From contig NZ_CP139418.1 of the NCBI RefSeq assembly GCF_034137685.1, positions 709,001-773,000 of the forward strand: a stretch of DNA of 64,000 nt. The letters are read 5' to 3'. Within the stretch, counting starts at the first letter, position 1. Every line of letters begins with the position of its first letter. Positions 27,959 through 37,278 of this stretch are shown in pieces. The notes under the pieces were generated by a model that saw only the letters and a list, made by a program, of their open reading frames with translations, searched no databases and was not told the origin of the DNA. A program made the position numbers and the translations under genes. Source of the DNA: Streptococcus sp. S1. GTDB lineage: Bacteria > Bacillota > Bacilli > Lactobacillales > Streptococcaceae.

Positions 27959-29734
27959 ATGACTCAAGGGAAAATTACTGCATCTGCAGCAATGCTTAAT
28001 GTATTGAAAACATGGGGCGTAGATACGATCTACGGTATCCCATCTGGAACACTTAGCTCACTTATGGACGCTTTGGCTGAAGACAAAGATATCCGTTTCT
28101 TGCAAGTTCGTCACGAAGAAACTGGTGCTCTTGCAGCGGTTATGCAAGCTAAATTTGGTGGCTCTATCGGGGTTGCAGTTGGTTCAGGTGGACCTGGTGC
28201 GACTCACTTGATCAATGGTGTTTACGATGCAGCTATGGATAACACTCCATTCCTTGCTATCCTTGGATCACGTCCAGTTAACGAATTGAACTTGGATGCC
28301 TTCCAAGAATTGAACCAAAACCCAATGTACAACGGTATCGCTGTTTACAACAAACGTGTAGCTTACGCAGAACAATTACCAAAAGTAATCGATGAAGCTT
28401 GCCGTGCTGCCGTTTCTAAAAAAGGTCCAGCCGTTGTTGAAATTCCAGTAAACTTTGGTTTCCAAGAAATCGACGAAAACTCATACTACGGATCAGGTTC
28501 TTATGAACGTCACTTTATCGCTCCTGCCTTGAACGAAGTGGAAATCGATAAAGCTGTTGAAATCTTGAACAATGCTGAACGCCCAGTGATCTACGCTGGT
28601 TTCGGTGGAGTTGGTGCGGGTGATGTGATCACTGAATTGTCTCGTAAAATTAAAGCACCAATCATTACGACTGGTAAAAACTTCGAAGCGTTCGAATGGG
28701 ACTACGAAGGGTTGACAGGTTCTGCTTACCGTGTTGGTTGGAAACCAGCCAACGAAGTGGTTTTCGAGGCAGATACTGTTCTTTTCCTTGGTTCAAACTT
28801 CCCATTTGCTGAAGTTTACGAAGCCTTCAAGAATACTGAAAAATTCATCCAAGTCGATATCGACCCTTACAAACTTGGTAAACGTCATGCCCTAGACGCT
28901 TCAATCCTTGGGGATGCAGGTCAAGCAGCGAAAGCAATCCTTGATAAAGCGAATCCAGTTGAATCTACTCCATGGTGGCGTGCAAACGTTAAGAATAACC
29001 AAAACTGGCGTGATTACATGAACAAACTCGAAGGTAAAACTGAGGGTGAATTGCAATTGTATCAAGTTTACAATGCAATCAACAAACATGCTGATCAAGA
29101 TGCGATCTATTCAATCGACGTAGGTGACACTACTCAAACATCTACTCGTCACCTTCACATGACACCTGAGAACATGTGGCGTACATCTCCACTCTTTGCG
29201 ACAATGGGGATCGCCCTTCCTGGTGGTATCGCTGCTAAGAAAGACAATCCAGATCGCCAAGTATGGAACATCATGGGTGACGGTGCATTCAACATGTGCT
29301 ACCCAGACGTTATCACAAACGTTCAATACGACCTTCCAGTTATCAACGTTGTCTTCTCAAATGGTAAATATGCCTTCATCAAGGACAAATACGAAGACAC
29401 AAACAAACACTTGTTTGGTTGTGACTTCCCTAATGCTGACTATGCGAAAATCGCTGAAGCTCAAGGAGCTATTGGATTTACAGTTGACCGTATCGAAGAC
29501 ATCGACGCAGTCGTTGCTGAAGCTGTTAAATTGAACAAAGAAGGTAAGACAGTTGTCATCGATGCTCGCATCACGCAACACCGTCCACTTCCAGTAGAAG
29601 TTCTTGAGTTGGATCCAAAACAACACTCAGAAGAAGCGATCAAAGCCTTCAAGGAAAAATACGAAGCTGAAGAACTCGTACCATTCCGCCTCTTCTTGGA
29701 AGAAGAAGGATTGCAATCACGCGCAATCAAATAA
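27959..29734 (+). CDS. spxB: Pyruvate oxidase
   Basis: The 591-residue thiamine-diphosphate flavoenzyme converts pyruvate, phosphate and oxygen to acetyl phosphate, CO2 and hydrogen peroxide. Visible are the N-terminal TPP domain with [16 protein letters not shown] and [14 protein letters not shown], the central FAD domain, and the C-terminal TPP/Mg motif [15 protein letters not shown]. Length is standard. Codon use is strongly biased to preferred codons, as expected for an abundant protein. AAAGGAGAG precedes the ATG. Peroxide from this enzyme is a competitive weapon of oral streptococci. Confidence 0.97.
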   Translation: MTQGKITASAAMLNVLKTWGVDTIYGIPSGTLSSLMDALAEDKDIRFLQVRHEETGALAAVMQAKFGGSIGVAVGSGGPGATHLINGVYDAAMDNTPFLAILGSRPVNELNLDAFQELNQNPMYNGIAVYNKRVAYAEQLPKVIDEACRAAVSKKGPAVVEIPVNFGFQEIDENSYYGSGSYERHFIAPALNEVEIDKAVEILNNAERPVIYAGFGGVGAGDVITELSRKIKAPIITTGKNFEAFEWDYEGLTGSAYRVGWKPANEVVFEADTVLFLGSNFPFAEVYEAFKNTEKFIQVDIDPYKLGKRHALDASILGDAGQAAKAILDKANPVESTPWWRANVKNNQNWRDYMNKLEGKTEGELQLYQVYNAINKHADQDAIYSIDVGDTTQTSTRHLHMTPENMWRTSPLFATMGIALPGGIAAKKDNPDRQVWNIMGDGAFNMCYPDVITNVQYDLPVINVVFSNGKYAFIKDKYEDTNKHLFGCDFPNADYAKIAEAQGAIGFTVDRIEDIDAVVAEAVKLNKEGKTVVIDARITQHRPLPVEVLELDPKQHSEEAIKAFKEKYEAEELVPFRLFLEEEGLQSRAIK

Positions 29735-29751
29735 TTTCTCTCGTCGAAAAT

Positions 29752-29780
29752 AAAAAGATCGGAGCCATCCGGTCTTTTTG
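29752..29780 (+). terminator. Terminator of spxB
   Basis: AAAAAGATCGG and CCGGTCTTTTT pair around AGCCAT and end in T. Two near-copies of this hairpin occur at 30191 and 30635. Confidence 0.8.
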
Positions 29781-29793
29781 TGGAGGATAAGAA

Positions 29794-30141
29794 ATGAATT
29801 TAAATCAATTAGATATTATCGTTTCAGATGTTACCCAAGTTTGTGCTAGCTTGGAGCGTATTTTGGATAAAAAGGCCGATTATGTTGACGACAGTTTTGC
29901 TCAGTTCACGATTGGCAGTCACTGTCTCATGTTGTCTCAAAATCATTTGGTTCCTTTGGAAAATTTCCAGTCAGGAATCATTCTTCACGTTGAAGTTGAG
30001 GATGTAGAGCAGAACTACCAACGATTGAAAGAGCTTGGTATCCAGGTTTTGAACGGTCCAGTTGTAACCGATTGGGGAACCGAAAGCCTGTTAGTTGAAG
30101 GCCCTTCCGGATTAGTGCTTGATTTTTATCATATGAAGTAG
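29794..30141 (+). CDS. VOC (glyoxalase/bleomycin-resistance fold) protein
   Basis: The 115-residue protein has the paired beta-alpha-beta-beta-beta pattern of the VOC fold: MNLNQLDIIVSDVTQVCASL at the start, IILHVEVEDVEQNYQRLKEL in the middle and GPSGLVLDFYHMK at the end. Function is unknown. GGAGGATAAGAA precedes the ATG. It follows the spxB terminator, so read-through or a separate promoter must express it. Confidence 0.75.
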   Translation: MNLNQLDIIVSDVTQVCASLERILDKKADYVDDSFAQFTIGSHCLMLSQNHLVPLENFQSGIILHVEVEDVEQNYQRLKELGIQVLNGPVVTDWGTESLLVEGPSGLVLDFYHMK

Positions 30142-30190
30142 GTAATTCTATTATCAAAAAATTTAAACGTTCTTGGAGTGGAACATAAAC

Positions 30191-30216
30191 AGATCGGAGC
30201 AATCCGGTCTTTTTTA
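30191..30216 (+). terminator. Terminator of the VOC gene
   Basis: AGATCGG and CCGGTCT stem with a T-run. Second of three near-identical hairpins; it sits at the left border of repeat A4. Confidence 0.75.
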
Positions 30217-30237
30217 TTAAAGACAAAGTCTTCTTAG

Positions 30238-30537
30238 AAACTTTCCTTAGGTGAGTACGGACGTCAGCGAACTTCTACGAAGTTCCATGACTAAATCAAG
30301 ATACAAAGGGCGTCTGCGGATAAAGTCAAAATAGGAAGTTTGACGCAGAATCTTTTGATTCTAGGATAACTTATCTTTTTGACACCATCCGCAGCCCGTG
30401 TTCAATTCGTTTTGAGCCCCTTCGCTCTTTAATTTCTTGGCTCAGCCTAAAACAGTTTCCCAAACTGTTTTACTCTCAATAATTCCGAGTGCCTGAAACT
30501 ATTAAGTTTCAGGCACTTTTCTCACGGCGGAAAGTTT
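30238..30537 (+). repeat. Family A intergenic repeat, copy A4 (long form)
   Basis: A 300-bp copy with the same extra module as A2 (GGGCGTCTGCGGAT/ATCCGCAGCCC arms). It is bordered on both sides by AGATCGG/CCGGTCT-type terminator hairpins (30191 and 30635). An AT-rich tail shared with other copies runs to about 30630. Confidence 0.9.
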
Positions 30538-30634
30538 CAGTTTATTCTTTACGATTTAAAAATAGAAATCATTCTTATTTTTTCAGAAAAGCCGATATTA
30601 AATTAGGTGAAAAACAATTTGTATACATTCTGAA

Positions 30635-30659
30635 AGATCGGAGCCATCCGGCCTTTTTG
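30635..30659 (+). terminator. Third copy of the AGATCGG hairpin
   Basis: AGATCGG and CCGGCCT stem with T-run at the right border of repeat A4, 116 nt before the GH1 gene. Confidence 0.7.
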
Positions 30660-30739
30660 TGTTGCACGTGAACAGAAATAACCTTAGACTAGGTTTAGTT
30701 TTTCATAGGATGCTGTAAGACTTTTGGGTTAGAGAGGGG

Positions 30740-30745
30740 TATAAT
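30740..30745 (+). promoter_or_regulatory. -10 box of the GH1 gene
   Basis: TATAAT 29 nt before the start codon; the -35 region is poor, so activation by a regulator is possible. Confidence 0.45.
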
Positions 30746-30765
30746 AGAACTATCAAATCAAGTGA

Positions 30766-32214
<1,449 letters not shown>

Positions 32215-32252
32215 AAGTTTTCGGTACTTGCTGGCCGACTCTCTCCTATAAA

Positions 32253-32301
32253 CGAAAAAGCTTAGAATCCCAATTTCAAGATGGGGTCCTAAGCTTTTTG
32301 T
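32253..32301 (+). terminator. Terminator of the GH1 gene
   Basis: AAAAAGCTTAG and CTAAGCTTTTT form a long stem with an inner CCCAATTTCAAGATGGGG hairpin. It is near-symmetric and may also stop the converging gene at 32329. Confidence 0.8.
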
Positions 32302-32328
32302 ATGTTGTTTAGCCAAGTCCTTACGAAT

Positions 32329-32862
32329 TTACTGGTCGTAATCTAAGACATTGTTCTCGATGACAAACTTAGATTCAGCGGAAACGTTGGCTGCTCCTAG
32401 TTGCAACTGTGAACTTCCGTCTGGATCTAGGATATGCCACTGACCGTCCTTGTGGGCAAAGATAGCCTGAAATGTGACGTTATTACTCTTGTCTCGAATG
32501 GGTAGAACAAATGCTTGATCTGTATTCTCTAAAAGGATTTCTTCCTTATTTTCAAAGTTATAGATATAAAATTGCCCAGTTCTTTGTCCCAAACCATGGA
32601 GTTCATCGACTTTTTGCCAATTCTCAAACTTATTCCGAACAAGGGATTCATTATAAATCTTGTTGAAGGTTTCGTTCCGTTTCTTCGTTTCTTCCTCGTC
32701 TAGTGTTTTCTGAAACTCTGCAACCTTTTTAGTCGTTTGAATGGTTTGTCTGTTTTGCTCCCTGATTTGCTGGCGGTGGATGACTCGCATCATTCTTGCA
32801 GCAACACCCAGGATGACAAGGATGGATACAAGACTGATTTTAGTTTTAGCATTATTTTTCAT
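32329..32862 (-). CDS. Hypothetical single-pass membrane or secreted protein
   Basis: I do not recognise this 177-residue protein. It has one N-terminal hydrophobic helix (about 9-25), a charged helical stretch rich in Gln, Lys and Glu (about 28-75) that may be a coiled coil, and a C-terminal beta-rich part with GQFYIYNFENKEEILL and FAHKDGQWHILDPDGSSQ. GGGAG lies upstream of the ATG, and TATAAT at 32899-32894 on the minus strand gives a likely -10 box. Confidence 0.6.
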   Translation of the reverse strand: MKNNAKTKISLVSILVILGVAARMMRVIHRQQIREQNRQTIQTTKKVAEFQKTLDEEETKKRNETFNKIYNESLVRNKFENWQKVDELHGLGQRTGQFYIYNFENKEEILLENTDQAFVLPIRDKSNNVTFQAIFAHKDGQWHILDPDGSSQLQLGAANVSAESKFVIENNVLDYDQ

Positions 32863-33065
32863 AGATGAGTCTCCCTATTGTGTCATTGGTCCTATTATAC
32901 CCTTTGAAAGAAAGGATCGTCAAGTTCATCTTGTGATGATCGAACATGCAGATCTAGCTGGGTACAATAGAATTTTATCAGATTTTCATTGACGAAGGGG
33001 CTTTTATTTGATAGGCTAGGGGAATAGAAATGATTTGGAGTTCAAATGAAAAAGGAGTGAGGCAA

Positions 33066-33755
33066 GTGGCACGGGTTTTATTAATCGAGGACAATAATGA
33101 TATCCAAGAAATTTTGTATAGTCTCTTAAGTGAAGACCATGAGGTGCTTCAAGCCTTTTCGGGTACAGAAGGGCTACGGCTCTTCCAGCAAGAAGCTGTT
33201 GATTTGGTCCTTCTGGATATCATGCTTCCAGGGAAAAATGGGGATCAGGTCCTTGAGGAGATCCGTTTGCAGAGTCAGACACCGGTTATCATGATGACCG
33301 CTCTGGGAGACAAACACCTCATTAGCCAGTATCTCCTTGCAGGGGCCAATGATTATATTGTCAAACCCTTTAATCTGGACGAAGTGGCCGCTCGGGTGAC
33401 GGTGCAGTTGAGAAATCACGTCTCTCCGGCACAGGAAGCTCAAGCGTCGCAAAAGCTTTCCTTTAAGAATTTGGTCTTAAATCCAGAAACCTTTGAACTG
33501 GAGTCTGGCGAACAGACACTTCGCTTGGGCAAAAAAGAATTTCAAATTTTTGAGACCTTGCTGGCGCATCCAAAGAAGATTTTCACCAAAGAAGAATTGT
33601 ATGAGGCGGTCTGGGAAGAAGTTTATCTGCCTGGAGACAATACCCTCAATGCCCAATTGAGCAATCTTCGAAAGAAAATTGCCCAGCTTGATCCAGATGA
33701 GGACTATATTGAAACGGTCTGGGGCTTGGGTGTTCGCTTGAAAGGAGAAAAGTAA
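33066..33755 (+). CDS. OmpR-family response regulator
   Basis: The 229-residue regulator has a receiver domain (RVLLIEDNNDIQEIL, phospho-acceptor Asp in LVLLDIMLPG, Lys in DYIVKPFN) and an OmpR-type winged helix (LGKKEFQIFETLLAHP, ETVWGLGVRLKGEK). I prefer the GTG at 33066, which has AAGGAG before it and begins VARVLLIED; the ATG at 33030 would add 12 codons without homology. Its stop overlaps the kinase ATG by one base. Its likely target is the converging ABC transporter at 34663-36378. Confidence 0.92.
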   Translation: MARVLLIEDNNDIQEILYSLLSEDHEVLQAFSGTEGLRLFQQEAVDLVLLDIMLPGKNGDQVLEEIRLQSQTPVIMMTALGDKHLISQYLLAGANDYIVKPFNLDEVAARVTVQLRNHVSPAQEAQASQKLSFKNLVLNPETFELESGEQTLRLGKKEFQIFETLLAHPKKIFTKEELYEAVWEEVYLPGDNTLNAQLSNLRKKIAQLDPDEDYIETVWGLGVRLKGEK

Positions 33756-34642
33756 TGTGGGGATTGGTTCTAATTCTAGTCGTCCTTGTCCTTCTCTTGG
33801 GACTGGGCTATGTTCGCTTGCTTTCTGCTTTAAAGGATTTGCAGGAGCAGATTCAAAAGAAGCTTCAAAGCGGTAGTGGGGTACGGCTGACCTCTCAGGT
33901 CTCAAAAAAAGAATTGGTCGCCTTGACCAATCAAGTCAGTGATCTCTTTGATCAGATCGAGCGGACCAATCGGATTGCCTTTCAAGAGAAAAAGACCTTG
34001 GATATGGCCATCAGTAATATTGCTCATGATATTCGGACGCCTTTGACCATTGCATCTGGCTACACCCAACAAATCATCAAGGGTGGGACGCAGGAAGAGG
34101 AAAAGCTGAAGAAAATTGCTTCCAATCTTCAAGTCGTCTCAAAACGCCTGGAATCTCTCTTGGAATACAGACGCTTGATGGAGGGAGCCATTCAGCCTCG
34201 GATTTCAGACGTCGATCTCAGCCAAGTTTTAACCCAGCAGTTGTTCCAGTATTATGATAGCTTGTCTGAGGCGGGGATTGCTTTAGAGGTAGAGCTAGAA
34301 GAGCATCTTCATTATGCTACGGATCCTGAGCTTTGGGAGCGCCTCTTGCAAAATATGCTCAGCAATGTCCTCAAGCATGGAAAGGAGCAGGCCCGTTTGA
34401 CCTTGACCTCAGACGCGGACACGATTCGGGTCGAGCTGCGCAATATTGTGCAACAACCGATCCAGCACTTAGACCAATTGGCTAGTCGATTCTACTCTGA
34501 AAATCTCTCGGATACAGAGGAGTCTTCTGGCTTGGGTCTCTATATCATTCAAAATTTTGTAGAGATCTTAGGCGGGGACTTGCAACTGGCAACGGAGGCA
34601 GACTGGTTTATTTTGACCATTACACTAAGAAAAAAGGCTTGA
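33755..34642 (+). CDS. Sensor histidine kinase with a minimal membrane sensor
   Basis: The 295-residue kinase has one membrane helix (residues 2-20) and nothing outside the cell. Then follow a HAMP-less linker, the H-box with H91 in SNIAHDIRTPLT, the N-box NMLSNVLKHGKEQA and the G-box SSGLGLYIIQNF. Such kinases usually sense inside the membrane or through a partner transporter. The ATG shares one base with the regulator stop codon. The ABC transporter genes converge on it from the other strand. Confidence 0.9.
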   Translation: MWGLVLILVVLVLLLGLGYVRLLSALKDLQEQIQKKLQSGSGVRLTSQVSKKELVALTNQVSDLFDQIERTNRIAFQEKKTLDMAISNIAHDIRTPLTIASGYTQQIIKGGTQEEEKLKKIASNLQVVSKRLESLLEYRRLMEGAIQPRISDVDLSQVLTQQLFQYYDSLSEAGIALEVELEEHLHYATDPELWERLLQNMLSNVLKHGKEQARLTLTSDADTIRVELRNIVQQPIQHLDQLASRFYSENLSDTEESSGLGLYIIQNFVEILGGDLQLATEADWFILTITLRKKA

Positions 34643-34662
34643 GCATTGCTCAAGCCTTTTTG
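34630..34662. terminator. Bidirectional terminator between kinase and ABC permease
   Basis: AAAAAGGCTTGAGC and GCTCAAGCCTTTTT are perfectly complementary; it works on both strands. Confidence 0.9.
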
Positions 34663-35415
34663 TTATAAATCTTTGTGTTTGAAAGTAGCCAGTCCTAGGA
34701 AGCCGAAAACAAGGATGAATCCAAGGGCGATCGAGAGGGTGTTGGTTGTTGCTGTGGTGCTCTCTACCAAGGAATATTGGAACTCCAAGTTTAGATAGTG
34801 GAGAATGTCAATATCTTTAAAGAAAAGCGCAGGTAGACTTAAGAGGATATTTCCAATGAAGTAGCCAACGAAGGCTAGGGTGATGGATTGGCTAGCATAA
34901 AGAAGGAAGGAAATGATACTGACCCAAGCCAGGGTGGCAAGGAACTGAATCAGCACGGTCAGTCCAAAATGAGCAAGGAAGTGCTCTGGCATGGTGCCAA
35001 GTCCATTGTAGAGGGTCGCAATCAAGAAGACGAGACCATAAGAAACAAGAAATTGGAAGAGGGCAATGGTCAGGACAACGGCGCTTTTTGCAAAGTAGTA
35101 GCTAGTGCGCGAAACGCCATAGGCCAGACTATTCTTGTATAAGTTTTGCGTTAAGTCTGTTCCCAGGACCAAGGTGATGACAATAATGGTAAAGAGGATA
35201 GTCACACTGATGCTGGAAGAGTAGTGGGTCAAGGCTTTAAAGCCCGTCCAAACTTCGGTTGCTTGGGGTAATTTGGATTCCGTATTGACGCCGACGTGGC
35301 CGGTAGCTCCAAAGATGACTCCAGACAGGATGTTGAGAACGAGAATGGCTTCTGTAATCCAAAAACCTTTAGAGCGAAAAAGTCTGTAAAAATCTGCTTG
35401 AATGGTATGCAACAT
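34663..35415 (-). CDS. ABC-2 type transporter permease
   Basis: The 250-residue protein has six predicted membrane helices in the ABC-2 pattern with a cytoplasmic start, MLHTIQADFYRLFRSKGFWI, and LTQNLYKNSLAYGVSRTSYY after helix 2, resembling permeases of bacitracin or lantibiotic export and self-protection systems. TAGGAGATTTATC precedes the ATG. It follows the ATPase gene by 54 nt, with which it forms a complete exporter. Confidence 0.87.
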   Translation of the reverse strand: MLHTIQADFYRLFRSKGFWITEAILVLNILSGVIFGATGHVGVNTESKLPQATEVWTGFKALTHYSSSISVTILFTIIVITLVLGTDLTQNLYKNSLAYGVSRTSYYFAKSAVVLTIALFQFLVSYGLVFLIATLYNGLGTMPEHFLAHFGLTVLIQFLATLAWVSIISFLLYASQSITLAFVGYFIGNILLSLPALFFKDIDILHYLNLEFQYSLVESTTATTNTLSIALGFILVFGFLGLATFKHKDL

Positions 35416-35469
35416 GATAAATCTCCTAAATGAAATGTATGGGATAAGTAATACAAGACGGTGGGTTGA

Positions 35470-36378
35470 CTAGTCTACCAAGTCCGTAAAGAATTTTTCC
35501 AGATCTTGGCGGGCATAGTAGATTTCGTCCACGTCAATATCTGCTTGAACGAGGGCTTTGACAATGACTTTAATATCGTGAGTCTGTCCGAAGATATGGA
35601 TTTCTCCATCCTTATCGATGACCTTGATGCGGTGATGGAGCTGATCCTGGATCAGTTGACTCGCAAGGGCTAGCTGGCTGGTCTTGAGGATGATGTAGTC
35701 TTCTCCTTGTTCTTCGAATTCAGCCTTGCTAATTTCTTTGATCAGGCGTCCTTGGTCGACAATGCCAAAGCGATTGGCAACCAGATAAAGTTCGGAGAGG
35801 ATGTGACTGGAAATGAGGATGGTCATGCCGAGTTCATCATTGAGGCGCTTGATCATCTGACGGAATTCCTTGATTCCGACTGGATCGAGACCATTGATGG
35901 GTTCATCCAAAATGAGGAAGTCGGGCTTAGCAATGAGCGCAATCGCAATTCCCAACCGTTGTTTCATCCCTAGTGAAAAATCACGGAATTTCTTCTTACC
36001 CGTATTATTCAGACCGACATAGTTCAGGGTTTCTTTGATGACCTGGTCGGGATTGGGGATATGGCGTGCCTTGCAGTAGTAGACCAGATTTTGATAGGCG
36101 GTCATATGCTTGTGGGCCACAGGACTTTCAATGACGGATCCGACCCGTTTCAGGGCTTGGGTCCACTGGGAACGATTTGTAGAAGAAAAGAGAGAGACGC
36201 TTCCGTCAGTTTCTTGAATTAGCTGGGTGATGACCTTGATGAGGGTGGTTTTCCCTGCGCCATTTTTACCGATCAGGCCATAGACGTCGCCTTTGCGAAT
36301 GGTGAGATTCACATCATTTAAGGCATATTGATGACCAAATTTTTTACTCAAATGGGAAATTTCTAATACTTTTTCCAT
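35470..36378 (-). CDS. ABC transporter ATP-binding protein (BcrA-like)
   Basis: The 302-residue ATPase has Walker A GLIGKNGAGKTTL, signature FSLGMKQRLGIA, Walker B FLILDEPINGLDPVG and the H-loop ISSHILSEL. The C-terminal extension of about 90 residues is typical of BcrA/LanF-type exporters. It leads the two-gene unit with the permease. GAAGGAGAAAACC precedes the ATG. The convergent two-component system is the natural regulator candidate. Confidence 0.93.
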   Translation of the reverse strand: MEKVLEISHLSKKFGHQYALNDVNLTIRKGDVYGLIGKNGAGKTTLIKVITQLIQETDGSVSLFSSTNRSQWTQALKRVGSVIESPVAHKHMTAYQNLVYYCKARHIPNPDQVIKETLNYVGLNNTGKKKFRDFSLGMKQRLGIAIALIAKPDFLILDEPINGLDPVGIKEFRQMIKRLNDELGMTILISSHILSELYLVANRFGIVDQGRLIKEISKAEFEEQGEDYIILKTSQLALASQLIQDQLHHRIKVIDKDGEIHIFGQTHDIKVIVKALVQADIDVDEIYYARQDLEKFFTDLVD

Positions 36379-36482
36379 GGTTTTCTCCTTCGTCCAAATG
36401 ACTTGTTGTTTTCTTTACACTCTTAGTATACAGCTTGCTTTTAAAATAACTATCAAGCAATTCTCAAATATTTCTAAAAAAA

Positions 36483-36659
36483 GAGAGTGGGACAGAAATC
36501 GGTAATTCGTTAGAATTCGATTTCGTCGTCCCACCTCCGCACAGTTGAGTAGGGCTGTAAAAGCTGATGAAATCAGCGTAGTAGAGCCCACTCAACCACT
36601 GCGTCTTGCTCGACAATCCAAAAATAATTGAGAGGCTAGGACTTTTGTCCCAGCCTCTT
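36483..36659 (+). repeat. Family B intergenic repeat, copy B4
   Basis: Nearly identical to B3. It lies between the start of the ABC ATPase gene and the end of the alpha/beta hydrolase gene (both on the minus strand), so its GAGGCT/AGCCTC end can terminate the hydrolase transcript. Confidence 0.92.
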
Positions 36660-36663
36660 CATT

Positions 36664-37278
36664 TTAAAACCCAGCAACAAATTCTTTGATGGCTTGCGCG
36701 AGTTCATAGGGTTTCTCGGTATTGAGTAGATGACCTCCGTCTGCGATTTCTTGATAGCGGCCTTTTGGCAGGAGCTTGGCCAATTTTTTAGAAGAAGATT
36801 GATTGGCCCAATCTCTGCTACCACAAACAACCAAGCTAGGAAGAGGGCAAGCTTTAACGGTATCTGTTAAATTGAGCCCTTTTAATTCGGTCAAGATTTG
36901 AAGCATCTGTTGTTTATTGGCATCTTGCTTTTCAAAGACATGCTTGGGAAGTAGACGAAAGAGAAGGATCTGGAGCCGATAGAGGGGATTGGTGTTGAGT
37001 TTGTATTGAGTTCCTACAAGGACTAAGCCTTTGAGTTGCGGGAAGTCTTGTCTGGAGAGATCAAGAGCGAGTACGCCACCTAGTGAGAGTCCTACCAGAA
37101 TAAAGGGTTCGCTTTCTTGCTGGAGGCGCTCCATCAACCTTTCTTTGACTTCCTGATAGCTTTCTTTTGGATGGGAGAAAATATCAAAAGTTTTGGAGTG
37201 CAAGGGTGAAAGTGCAAATTGGACTCCTTGCCAAGAGAGGACGTCTTGCCCTAGTCCATGTAAAAAAATAAGTTTCAT
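36664..37278 (-). CDS. Alpha/beta hydrolase
   Basis: The 204-residue protein is a compact alpha/beta hydrolase: LIFLHGLGQDVLSW (oxyanion loop), LVGLSLGGVLALDL (nucleophile Ser), CGSRDWANQSS (acid) and DGGHLLNTEKP (His). Substrate unknown. Its ATG overlaps the stop of the PabB-PabC gene by one base, so the two are translationally coupled and may belong to one pathway. Confidence 0.88.
   Translation of the reverse strand: MKLIFLHGLGQDVLSWQGVQFALSPLHSKTFDIFSHPKESYQEVKERLMERLQQESEPFILVGLSLGGVLALDLSRQDFPQLKGLVLVGTQYKLNTNPLYRLQILLFRLLPKHVFEKQDANKQQMLQILTELKGLNLTDTVKACPLPSLVVCGSRDWANQSSSKKLAKLLPKGRYQEIADGGHLLNTEKPYELAQAIKEFVAGF

Noticed and set aside
30238..30537. Possible insertion sequence or MITE with a transposase
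   Set aside because: No coding frame inside, and no target-site duplication typical of IS elements could be set. Kept as a repeat, not as an insertion sequence.
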